From: Sinorhizobium kostiense
GTDB taxonomy: Bacteria; Pseudomonadota; Alphaproteobacteria; Rhizobiales; Rhizobiaceae
Assembly: GCF_017874595.1 (NCBI RefSeq)
Contig: NZ_JAGILA010000006.1
Coordinates: 186,001 to 250,000 of the forward strand
Direction of reading: 5' to 3'
DNA: 64,000 nt
A program made the translations under genes and the position numbers. How positions within the stretch are numbered: the first letter of the stretch is position 1; each line of letters starts with the position of its first letter. The notes under the pieces were generated by a model. The model was not told the origin of the DNA and did not search any database. It saw only the letters and a program-made list of their open reading frames with translations. Shown piece after piece: positions 56,477 through 64,000 of the stretch.

Positions 56477-57487
56477 ATGAGGAAGGAAGTCAATCCCTAT
56501 TACAGCGGTCCGGTTTCCGACCATTTCGATGGTATCCGCTTCTTCAATCCTGGAGGCATTGCGCCGCGCGGCCTTGCGGACCTCGTTCGCTGGCAGTTCG
56601 GCGCCAGGCGTATGCGGTGGCCGGCGCGTTACGACAGTCCCTTCCGCCCGTCGAAACCCGACCTGGCCGTCGACGGCGAGCGGCTGCGCGTGACCATGGT
56701 CGGTCACGCGACGCTCCTGATCCAGGTGGCTGGCCGCAACATCCTGAGCGATCCCGTCTGGTCGCGTCGCGCGAGCCCTTTCGCCTTTGCCGGCCCCCCT
56801 CGCCGCAACGCGCCAGGAATCCGGATGGCCGACCTGCCGCCGATCGACCTCGTGCTCGTCACCCACAACCACTACGACCACCTCGATCTCGCCACGTTGG
56901 GCGCGCTCCATGCGGAGCATGCGCCGCATATGGTTACGCCGCTCGGCAACGACACGATCATCCGCCGTGCCGTGCCGGAAGCGCGGATATCGGTGGTCGA
57001 CTGGGGCGATCGACTCGACCTGGATGACGGCTTCGTCATCCATGCGGAACCCTGCCACCATTGGTCTGCGCGCCGCACCAGCGACCGTCGCATGGCCCTC
57101 TGGGCCGCCTTCGTCATCGAGACGCCTGCCGGCAAGATCTACCACGTTGGCGACACCGGCTTTCACGGCGGCAGCAATTATCGGGCGGCGCGGGAAAAGC
57201 ATGGACCCTTCCGCCTCGCCAACCTGCCCTTCGGCTGCTACGAACCGCGCTGGTTCATGGAGGGCCAGCACCAGAATCCGGAAGAGGCTGTGATGGGAAT
57301 GCTCGCCTGTGGCGCCGGGCACGTTGCCGGCCACCATTGGGGCACCTTCCGGCTGACCAATGAGGGGATCGAGGATCCGCTGAGAGCGCTCGAGGCTGCA
57401 CTCGACAAGGCGGGCATTGAACGGGACCGGTTCAGGGCCCTGCGTCCGGGTGAGGTCTTCGACGTACCTCATGCGCCGCCGGCATGA
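56477..57487 (+). CDS. MBL-fold metallohydrolase, NAPE-PLD/UlaG-like
   Basis: The ATG at 56477 has GAGG 5 bases upstream and gives 336 residues; an in-frame ATG at 56447 lacks a ribosome site. The metal-binding motif is LVTHNHYDHLD (H-x-H-x-D-H), with further ligands in EPCHHW and VGDTGF and a late GHHWGTF. Sequence order fits the NAPE-PLD-like phosphodiesterase/UlaG group. It is divergent from the marR gene. The substrate could be a phospholipid-like phosphodiester, but this is not shown. Confidence 0.9.
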   Translation: MRKEVNPYYSGPVSDHFDGIRFFNPGGIAPRGLADLVRWQFGARRMRWPARYDSPFRPSKPDLAVDGERLRVTMVGHATLLIQVAGRNILSDPVWSRRASPFAFAGPPRRNAPGIRMADLPPIDLVLVTHNHYDHLDLATLGALHAEHAPHMVTPLGNDTIIRRAVPEARISVVDWGDRLDLDDGFVIHAEPCHHWSARRTSDRRMALWAAFVIETPAGKIYHVGDTGFHGGSNYRAAREKHGPFRLANLPFGCYEPRWFMEGQHQNPEEAVMGMLACGAGHVAGHHWGTFRLTNEGIEDPLRALEAALDKAGIERDRFRALRPGEVFDVPHAPPA

Positions 57488-57585
57488 GAGTGACGCCGGC
57501 ACTGGTAATTTCCGGGCTTTTCCGCCATATACAGCCCGAATGAAAAGCGCCTCCGGACTGGAGGCCGGGTTGGGACAATCGCGAC

Positions 57586-58488
57586 ATGGCCGATCGGGTG
57601 CAATTTGCCAGGATGAACGGGCTTGGAAACAAGATCCTGGTGATTGACATGCGCGGCCGCAAGGACCGCGTCACGCCCGAAGCCGCGATCATGCTCAATG
57701 CGGACCCGGCGACCCGGTTCGACCAGATCATGGCAATCCACGATCCGAAGGCCGCCGGCACGGACGCCTGGATCGACATCATCAATTCCGACGGCTCGAT
57801 GGCGCAGGCCTGCGGCAACGGTACGCGCTGCGTGGTGCAGGCGCTTGCCGCCGAAACCGGCAAAAAGGCTTTCCTCTTCCACACGGTCGCCGGCCTCCTC
57901 GAAACCAGGGAACATGACGACGGGATGATTTCGGTCGACATGGGCATCCCTCGTTTCGACTGGAAGGACATCCCGCTCGCCGAGGAGTTCCACGACACGC
58001 GCCGGATCGAGCTGCAGATCGGGCCGATCGACGATCCCGTCCTGCATTCGCCCTCCGTCGCTTCGATGGGAAACCCGCATGCGATCTTCTGGGTCGAAGA
58101 CGATGTCTGGAGCTACGAGCTCGAGCGCTTCGGGCCGCTGCTCGAAAACCATCCGATCTTCCCCGAGCGCGCCAATATCTCGATCGCCCATGTCCGCTCC
58201 CGCAATGAGATGGACCTGAGGACCTGGGAGCGCGGCGCAGGCCTGACGCTTGCCTGCGGCTCAGCTGCCTGCGCCGCTGCCGTCAGCGGGGCTCGCACCG
58301 GACGCACCGACCGGACGGTGACGGTGAACGTGCCTGGCGGCCCACTCGTCATCGAGTGGCGCGAGAGCGACGATCACGTAATCATGACGGGACCGGCCGA
58401 ATGGGAATGGTCGGGAACGCTCGATCCCGCTACCGGTGCCTTCCAGCGCGACGAGACGAGTGGCGAAACTGGAGCTCGGGCGCTTTGA
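57586..58488 (+). CDS. dapF: Diaminopimelate epimerase
   Basis: The 300-residue enzyme converts LL- to meso-diaminopimelate for lysine and peptidoglycan synthesis. Two catalytic cysteines are present: one in QACGNGTRC near residue 76 and one in [12 protein letters not shown] near 223. The start [18 protein letters not shown] is family-typical. Its stop overlaps the TTG start of mtaB. Confidence 0.96.
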   Translation: MADRVQFARMNGLGNKILVIDMRGRKDRVTPEAAIMLNADPATRFDQIMAIHDPKAAGTDAWIDIINSDGSMAQACGNGTRCVVQALAAETGKKAFLFHTVAGLLETREHDDGMISVDMGIPRFDWKDIPLAEEFHDTRRIELQIGPIDDPVLHSPSVASMGNPHAIFWVEDDVWSYELERFGPLLENHPIFPERANISIAHVRSRNEMDLRTWERGAGLTLACGSAACAAAVSGARTGRTDRTVTVNVPGGPLVIEWRESDDHVIMTGPAEWEWSGTLDPATGAFQRDETSGETGARAL

Positions 58489-59759
58489 GCGGCGTCGAGG
58501 TCATAACCTTCGGCTGCCGGCTCAACACCTACGAATCGGAAGTGATGCGGGCGCAGGCCGAGAAAGCGGGCCTGAACAACGCCATTCTCGTCAATACCTG
58601 CGCCGTCACCGGGGAGGCCGTGCGCCAGGCGCGCCAGGCGATCCGCCGGGCGCGCCGTGAAAACCCGCATGCCCGAATTATCGTCACCGGCTGCGCCGCG
58701 CAGACCGAGAAGGAAACCTTCGCCGAAATGGCGGAGGTCGATGCCGTGCTCGGCAACGAGGAGAAGCTCAAGAGCGCTTCCTATCGCTCGCTGCCGGATT
58801 TCGGCGTTTCGGTCGAGGAGAAGCTGCGCGTCAACGATATCATGAGCGTGCGCGCCACGGCGCCGCAGATGGTAAAGCACATCGACGGGCATGTGCGCGC
58901 CTTCATCCAGGTGCAGAACGGCTGCGACCATCGCTGCACCTTCTGCATCATTCCCTATGGACGCGGCAATTCCCGCTCCGTGCCGATGGGCGCCGTCGTC
59001 GAGCAGGCCTGCCGGCTCGTGGAAGGCGGATACCGCGAAATCGTCTTGACCGGGGTCGATGCGACAAGCTACGGCGCCGACCTGCCGGGGACGCCGACGC
59101 TCGGCCTCTTGGCCAAGACGCTGCTGAAGCGCGTGCCGGAGATCTTGCGCCTGAGGCTCTCGTCTATCGACAGCATCGAGGCGGATCGGCACCTCCTCGA
59201 CCTGATCGCCGAGGAGCCGCGCTTCATGCCGCATCTGCACCTGTCGCTGCAGCATGGCGACGACCTGATCCTGAAACGGATGAAGCGGCGCCATTCGAGC
59301 GCCGATGCCCGAGCGTTTTGCAACGAGGTGCGCGGCCTGAGGCCGGAAATCAGTTTCGGCGCCGACATGATTGCGGGCTTTCCGACCGAGAGCGAGGAAA
59401 TGTTCGCCAACGCCATGCGGCTCGCGGAAGAGTGCGGCATCGCGCATCTGCACGTCTTTCCCTATAGCCCGCGCCCCGGAACGCCGGCCGCGCGCATGCC
59501 GCAACTCGATCGCGCGCTCGTCAAGGATCGCGCGGCACGCCTGCGCTCGAAGGGGGCGGAACTCTACGCGAGCCATCTCGAACGGATGATCGGCAGCGAG
59601 CAGACGATCCTGGTCGAGATGAACGGGCTGGCGCACACGGAAAACTTCACGCTCGTCGAGGCCGCCGGGCTTAAGCCCCGGTCTCTGACGAGGGTCGCGA
59701 TCACCGGCCATAACGGCAAGCATCTGACGATGCGGCCCAAACAGATGGCTGCGGCCTGA
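58485..59759 (+). CDS. mtaB: tRNA t6A37 methylthiotransferase MtaB
   Basis: The likely start is a TTG at 58485 overlapping the dapF stop codon (TTGA), giving 424 residues that begin with [20 protein letters not shown] after the start residue. The N-terminal UPF0004 domain supplies three cysteines for one cluster. The radical-SAM motif is CDHRCTFC near residue 145. The protein converts t6A37 to ms2t6A37 in tRNAs. An in-frame ATG further upstream (from 58356) would lie inside dapF and is less likely. Confidence 0.92.
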   Translation: MSGVEVITFGCRLNTYESEVMRAQAEKAGLNNAILVNTCAVTGEAVRQARQAIRRARRENPHARIIVTGCAAQTEKETFAEMAEVDAVLGNEEKLKSASYRSLPDFGVSVEEKLRVNDIMSVRATAPQMVKHIDGHVRAFIQVQNGCDHRCTFCIIPYGRGNSRSVPMGAVVEQACRLVEGGYREIVLTGVDATSYGADLPGTPTLGLLAKTLLKRVPEILRLRLSSIDSIEADRHLLDLIAEEPRFMPHLHLSLQHGDDLILKRMKRRHSSADARAFCNEVRGLRPEISFGADMIAGFPTESEEMFANAMRLAEECGIAHLHVFPYSPRPGTPAARMPQLDRALVKDRAARLRSKGAELYASHLERMIGSEQTILVEMNGLAHTENFTLVEAAGLKPRSLTRVAITGHNGKHLTMRPKQMAAA

Positions 59760-59774
59760 TAGCTGGATAATCCC

Positions 59775-61364
59775 ATGGCGATTGGTTTCATCAAGAAGAT
59801 CTTCTCCTTCGGCAAGGACGCCGTCGAGGAAAAACCCGTGCCGCAGCAGGAGGTTGCGCCGGAAACAACGGATGCGGCGGAGATAACGCCCTTTGTTCCC
59901 GACAAGGAGGAAGAGGGGACGGCTGGGGTCGCGACCGAGCCGAGCGCAAACACCGCCGCCGACGCAAGCGTCGCTGTGCAGGACGAGAGCGTCCCGCGTC
60001 CGATCCCCCCCCTCGTGGGGGAGATGCCCCCTTACGCGACGCTCGCAGATGAAAAGGCCGAGGCTGCGATACCCTCCTCTGTCCCTTCGGGACAACTCCC
60101 CCACGAGGGGGGAGAGCAGAGGGAGACCGAGGTGACCGCCGAGGACGTCCGGACCGACACAAATGAGTCAAAGGCCGTTCCGGACATTGTCGCCATCCCG
60201 CCCGAGACAACCACGGAAGACGCCGATACGAAGGGCGAGAACGCCGAGGCGAGCGAAAGCGTCGTTGCCAACGAAACCGTCGCGGTGGAGAAGGAAAGTG
60301 CCTCAGCTCTCTCCCCCCTCGTGGGGGAGATACCCGCCAGGGCAGAGGGGGTTGGCGCATCCGCTGAGCCCGCCCCAAACCTGCCGAAGGGCTTCGCCGC
60401 TTCCGAGAAGCGCCCGAAGGAAGAGGCCGCTGCTCCGCAGCCGAAGCTTTCCTGGTATCAGCGCCTGCGCCGCGGCCTGGCCCGCACCTCCTCGCAGCTC
60501 ACGGGTCAGATCGCCAGCCTTTTCACCAAGAGAAAGCTAGACGACGCGACGCTGCAGGACCTTGAGGATCTCTTGATCCAGGCCGATCTCGGTGTCGAGA
60601 CGGCGATGCGCATCACCGACACGCTTGCCTCGGAGCGCTACGGGAAGGATGTAACCGGCGAGGACGTCTCCCGCATTATGGCGGGCGAGATTTCCAAGGT
60701 GCTGGAGCCGGTCGCCAAGCCCCTGGAACTCGACCTCAGCCACAAGCCGCATGTGATCCTCGTCGTTGGCGTCAACGGCACCGGCAAGACGACGACGATC
60801 GGCAAGCTTGCTGCCAAGCTCTCCGGCGCAGGGCTGAAGGTGATGCTCGCGGCCGGCGACACATTCCGAGCAGCGGCGATCGAGCAACTGAAGATCTGGG
60901 CGGAGCGGACGAAATCAGACATCGTTTCCTCCAAGCTCGGCGCCGATGCGGCGGGCCTCGCCTACGAGGCCTACGAGCGGGCCCGCGAGAAAAAGTCGGA
61001 CGTACTGATCATCGACACCGCCGGGAGGCTGCAGAACAAGGCCGAGCTGATGGCGGAGCTCGAAAAGATCGTGCGCGTCCTCGGCAAGCTCGATCCCGAT
61101 GCGCCGCACACGGTGCTGCAGACACTCGATGCGACGACCGGACAGAATGCACTGCAGCAGGTGGAGATCTTCCGCAACGTCGCCGGCGTCAGCGGCCTGA
61201 TCATGACCAAGCTCGACGGCACAGCACGCGGCGGCATCCTGGTGGCGATCTCGGCAAAGCACAAGCTCCCGGTCTATTTCATCGGCGTTGGCGAGGGGAT
61301 CGACGATCTGGAGCCCTTCGAGGCCAAGGACTTTGCCGAGGCGATCGCCGGCATTGCGCCGTGA
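59775..61364 (+). CDS. ftsY: Signal recognition particle receptor FtsY
   Basis: The 529-residue protein has an acidic N-terminal A region (about 1-225), an N domain, and a G domain with GVNGTGKTTTIGKLAAKL near residue 332, DTAGR and TKLDGTARGG. It docks Ffh-ribosome complexes at the membrane. The N-terminal region is interrupted by in-frame palindromic repeats at 60003-60030, 60071-60123 and 60306-60351, which appear in the protein as PPLVGEMP, a reversed unit and SPLVGEIP. Canonical dapF-mtaB-ftsY order is kept, but yciB, the usual next gene, is 40 kb away. Confidence 0.97.
   Translation: MAIGFIKKIFSFGKDAVEEKPVPQQEVAPETTDAAEITPFVPDKEEEGTAGVATEPSANTAADASVAVQDESVPRPIPPLVGEMPPYATLADEKAEAAIPSSVPSGQLPHEGGEQRETEVTAEDVRTDTNESKAVPDIVAIPPETTTEDADTKGENAEASESVVANETVAVEKESASALSPLVGEIPARAEGVGASAEPAPNLPKGFAASEKRPKEEAAAPQPKLSWYQRLRRGLARTSSQLTGQIASLFTKRKLDDATLQDLEDLLIQADLGVETAMRITDTLASERYGKDVTGEDVSRIMAGEISKVLEPVAKPLELDLSHKPHVILVVGVNGTGKTTTIGKLAAKLSGAGLKVMLAAGDTFRAAAIEQLKIWAERTKSDIVSSKLGADAAGLAYEAYERAREKKSDVLIIDTAGRLQNKAELMAELEKIVRVLGKLDPDAPHTVLQTLDATTGQNALQQVEIFRNVAGVSGLIMTKLDGTARGGILVAISAKHKLPVYFIGVGEGIDDLEPFEAKDFAEAIAGIAP
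60003..60351. repeat. Palindromic repeat units inside the ftsY coding sequence
   Basis: Three related units: CCCCCCTCGTGGGGGAGATG near 60005-60025; an inverted unit ending CTCCCCCACGAGGGGGGAG at 60096-60114; and CCCCCCTCGTGGGGGAGATA near 60313-60332, followed by CCCGCCAGGGCAGAGGGGG. Units 1 and 2 form a long inverted repeat. The type resembles intergenic GC-rich palindromes of rhizobia and related bacteria, but here all are in frame. Confidence 0.75.
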
Positions 61365-61401
61365 GCTCCTGGATGTCCCACCCGGCCATTCCGCTCGGAA
61401 G

Positions 61402-62025
61402 TCAGTTTCCCGACTTCAACGCCACGGTCGCGACCCCCGCCCCGACGAGTAGCATGCCGCCAGCCTTGTTGAAGATGCCGATTGCGCGGGGATTTCGCAC
61501 GACATTCCGGGCCCGGGATGCGACAAGCGCATAGCCAAGGGCATTGGCGAAGGCGAGCGTCAGGAACGTGGTCTCGAAGACGAGCATCTGGGTCAGAAAA
61601 TCCGCGCTGCGGTCGAGGAACTGCGGCAGGAAAGCGACGAAGAAGGTAATGCTTTTCGGATTGAGTGCGGTGACCAGCCAGGCATGCGTCGTCATCTTCG
61701 CTGCGGAAGCCGCGTCCGTGCGCGGCTTGGCGTCGAGTGCGCCGCTCGCACGGAAAAGCCTGATGCCGAGATAGATGAGATAGGCAGCGCCTATCCACTT
61801 CAGGATCGTGAAAACCGTCGCCGACGCCATGAGGAGTGCGCCGACGCCAAGCATCGACAGAGTCATCGCTGTGAAATCGCCAAGCGCGACACCGGCAGCA
61901 ATTGGTAACCCGGCGCGCCAGCCTTGCCCAAGCGCGTAGGACACGACGAGCAGGATTGTGGGGCCAGGAATAATGAGCAGTACCGTGGAGGCTGCGGTGA
62001 AGGCGATCCAAGTCTCGAACGTCAT
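61402..62025 (-). CDS. LysE/RhtB-family amino-acid exporter
   Basis: The 207-residue protein has six hydrophobic segments and the LysE family signature near the start: PGPTILLVVSYALGQGWRAG, then GVALGDFTAMTLSMLGVGAL. Also conserved is ALNPKSITFFVAFLPQFLD after the cytoplasmic loop. Members export lysine, threonine, homoserine or other amino acids; the substrate is not evident. It is convergent with ftsY, 37 bases apart. Confidence 0.92.
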   Translation of the reverse strand: MTFETWIAFTAASTVLLIIPGPTILLVVSYALGQGWRAGLPIAAGVALGDFTAMTLSMLGVGALLMASATVFTILKWIGAAYLIYLGIRLFRASGALDAKPRTDAASAAKMTTHAWLVTALNPKSITFFVAFLPQFLDRSADFLTQMLVFETTFLTLAFANALGYALVASRARNVVRNPRAIGIFNKAGGMLLVGAGVATVALKSGN

Positions 62026-62394
62026 GAGGAGTCTCCTGCCTAAAGATCAGGATAAATCCCTACCGAAACGCCTTTGTAAATAACCAATGTTCGGCGCGAG
62101 GGTTTGCTGATCGGGCCTGGCGGATGGTCGCGCCTGCCTCTTGACTGCAAAACGGCTGGCCCGATCCGGCCGTATTCTTCAGCAAAGAGAGCTTGCCATA
62201 GCAGCGGACCCATCAAATCCAAATTTTCCTTCCCGTACAGCCATGGGCCGGCAAGACCTTCTGGTGCGACCTCGCGGTTGCCTTTGTCTCAGCCGGTCCA
62301 GCCTGAGGATGACGGTGTAGAGAGGGAAATGCCTCCGGGTCAAATGTGCGTGGCAGTGCGATTTGGAAAATCAGTTTATGCGTCCGAACGTCGA
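62026..62394. other. Gap upstream of the LysE-type gene
   Basis: About 370 bases with only short, unconvincing frames. The left end holds the promoter of the exporter gene. No RNA or repeat was recognised. Confidence 0.5.
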
Positions 62395-63156
62395 TCAAAT
62401 CTCATAGCTCATCGGCGCGCTCAGCGAAGCGATGAACCGTTTGGTGCGCTCTCGCTCCGGCGTCGAGAAAATCGTTTTCGGCGGACCGCTTTCGACCACG
62501 ACGCCGCCGTCGAGGAAGATCACGTGATCGGCGACGCGGGAGGCAAGCCTGAGGTCGTGGGTCGCCATGATCATGGTCGTGCCCTCGCGGGCAAGCCGGC
62601 TGAGGACCTCGACGACCTCTTCCGCCAGTTCCGGATCGAGCGCCGAGGTGGGCTCGTCGCAAAGCAGCACGCGCGGCGAAGGGGCGAGCGCCCTGGCGAT
62701 CGCGACGCGCTGTTGCTGGCCGCCGGAGAGCGTTGCCGGCCAGGCGTCGGCCTTGTGGGCCATGCCGACCTTTTCCAGGAGTTCGAGCGCACGGGCGCGG
62801 GCGCGGGCGGCCGGCCATTTGAGAACGGTGACGAGGCCCTCCATGACATTGCCGATCGCCGTCTGGTGCGGAAAGAGCTGGAAATTCTGGAACACCATGC
62901 CGGTCTGGCGGCGGAGCTTCTGGATTGCCTGCCAACCGACCTTGCGGTCGGGCGTAAATTCCAGCCGCTCGTCGCCGAGGCGGATCGTGCCGCTGGTCGG
63001 GATTTCCAGTAGGTTGACGCAGCGCAACAGCGTGCTCTTGCCTCCGCCGGAGGGGCCGACGAGCGCCGAGACGGTGCCTTCCGCGAGCGTTATGCTGATG
63101 TCGTTGAGTACCGTATGGGTACCGAAGCGCTTTACGATATGTGACAGCTCGATCAT
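62395..63156 (-). CDS. Polar amino-acid ABC transporter ATPase
   Basis: From the ATG at 63156 the product has 253 residues (MIELSHIVKRFGTHTVLND). ATPase motifs are [48 protein letters not shown] and MATHD. It is of the GlnQ/HisP/ArtP type. It overlaps the permease gene by 4 bases. Confidence 0.93.
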   Translation of the reverse strand: MIELSHIVKRFGTHTVLNDISITLAEGTVSALVGPSGGGKSTLLRCVNLLEIPTSGTIRLGDERLEFTPDRKVGWQAIQKLRRQTGMVFQNFQLFPHQTAIGNVMEGLVTVLKWPAARARARALELLEKVGMAHKADAWPATLSGGQQQRVAIARALAPSPRVLLCDEPTSALDPELAEEVVEVLSRLAREGTTMIMATHDLRLASRVADHVIFLDGGVVVESGPPKTIFSTPERERTKRFIASLSAPMSYEI

Positions 63157-63848
63157 GCGCGCGCCTCCAGGAAGCCGCCGTAGCGGGCGAAGCGGCTCTC
63201 CAGCTTCACCTGCAGGGCCGAAAGCACCGAACTCATGGCAAGATAGATCAGGGCCGCCTCGATGTAGAGGATCAACGGCTCGTAGGTGGTGGCGACGATG
63301 CGCTGTGCCGTCTGGAACAGTTCGGGCACGGTGATCGCAGCGGCGAGCGAGGTGTCCTTGACGAGCGAGATGAAGGTATTGGACAGCGGCGGAACGGCGA
63401 CGCGGCCGGCCTGCGGCAGGATGGTACGTCGCATCGCCTGGGGCCAGCTCATGCCGATCGAATAGGCCGCCTCCCATTGGCCGCGCGGGACCGACGAGAT
63501 CACCGCCCGAATGATCTCGGACGAATAGGCGCCGATATTCAGGGTGAAGCCGATCAGCGCGGCCGGAAAAGCGTCGAGCAGGATGCCAAGGCTTGGCAGG
63601 CCGTAGAAGATGACGAAAAGCTGGACGAGCAGCGGGGTGCCGCGGATCACCCAGACATAAAGGCGGGCAATGGCCACGAGCGGCGCCGGAGCGAAAAGCC
63701 GGACAATCGCAGTTACAAGGCCGAGCAGGAGCCCAAGGGTGAAGGAAAGCAGTGTCAGAGGAACCGTGAAGGTCAGCCCCGCGAGAAGCAGGGCCGGCAG
63801 CGAGTCCACCATCAATTGGAGCCAATGGGGCAATGGAGAGCCTTTCAA
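63153..63848 (-). CDS. Polar amino-acid ABC transporter permease
   Basis: The 231-residue permease of the HisM/GlnP family has about five helices and the EAA loop in EAAYSIGMSWPQAMRRTILPQA. The start MKGSPLPHWLQLMVDSLPALLLAGL is family-typical. The cognate binding-protein gene is expected upstream, beyond 64000, or elsewhere. Cystine or another polar amino acid is a likely substrate but cannot be fixed. Confidence 0.92.
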   Translation of the reverse strand: MKGSPLPHWLQLMVDSLPALLLAGLTFTVPLTLLSFTLGLLLGLVTAIVRLFAPAPLVAIARLYVWVIRGTPLLVQLFVIFYGLPSLGILLDAFPAALIGFTLNIGAYSSEIIRAVISSVPRGQWEAAYSIGMSWPQAMRRTILPQAGRVAVPPLSNTFISLVKDTSLAAAITVPELFQTAQRIVATTYEPLILYIEAALIYLAMSSVLSALQVKLESRFARYGGFLEARA

Positions 63849-64000
63849 GACGTGCGATCCGCCGCCTGTGCCGGAACGGATGGCAATTCATAGTGCAGGA
63901 TGGGGAGAGCTGTGAAGCCCGCATCCTATGCAACTGTCCAGTACCTGCCCTGAGCGTAGCCTCAGCGCCTGGCAGACTGAATCGCGATCGCCAGCAGACA

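Noticed and set aside
62040..62222. 60-codon frame on the minus strand
   Set aside because: It begins at a TTG with no convincing ribosome site and shows no family features; the region is probably just the exporter promoter.
63962..64000. Possible 3' end of a minus-strand gene at the right edge
   Set aside because: A frame ending at about 63962 reads CLLAIAIQSARR then stop, but 12 codons are too few to judge and it does not look like a binding-protein C-terminus.

Overview
The window is a chromosomal segment of a Sinorhizobium/Ensifer-type alphaproteobacterium. The evidence is high GC content, the cyclic beta-1,2-glucan genes (ndvA, opgC, ndvB), acnA next to a cytochrome c maturation cluster, single-chain pyruvate carboxylase, the rpsP/rimM/trmD/chorismate mutase/ffh group, dapF-mtaB-ftsY, and several copies of a palindromic element I recall from Sinorhizobium. 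No rRNA, phage, CRISPR array or complete insertion sequence is visible. There is one tRNA, tRNA-Gly(GCC).

Layout. 0-7 kb: tRNA-Gly, a YbaK-type deacylase, a CnoX/LON-domain/Trm112-like run, then small housekeeping genes (IalB-like, DUF1232, PhhB, low-molecular-weight phosphatase, ThpR). 6.4-10.4 kb: the conserved divergent tesA / ybbA-ybbP group. 10.7-13.8 kb: a Bax1-I protein, a GNAT acetyltransferase, DUF2794 and DUF1223. 14.1-21.3 kb: acnA (-), ccmABCDG (+, with a FixK/FNR-like palindrome before ccmC), DUF2585 and yciB (-). 21.4-38.2 kb: pyc, an orphan LuxR, and ndvA, opgC and ndvB for export, modification and synthesis of cyclic glucan.

38.6-45.3 kb: a LysR gene divergent from a four-gene set that fits the lower lysine (aminoadipate) catabolic route: DUF1338/HglS, a D-2-hydroxyglutarate-type FAD dehydrogenase, an ALDH7/AmaB dehydrogenase and an aminotransferase. 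45.4-49.9 kb: a TauE-type permease, then trmD-rimM-rpsP-chorismate mutase-ffh on the minus strand. 50.2-57.5 kb looks accessory. It holds an exported RidA-like protein divergent from a TetR gene with twin palindromic operators, a BtuFCD-like ABC transporter behind a cobalamin riboswitch, a MarR/isochorismatase-type pair and an MBL-fold hydrolase. 57.6-61.4 kb: dapF-mtaB-ftsY; ftsY carries palindromic repeat DNA in frame inside its N-terminal region. 61.4-64 kb: a LysE-type exporter and part of an amino-acid ABC importer.

The most interesting points are the lysine-catabolic operon with conserved HglS metal ligands, the twin 15-bp operators at ridA/tetR, the riboswitch-linked transporter, the in-frame repeats in ftsY, and a gene order that looks like a 40-kb inversion separating yciB from its usual partner ftsY.
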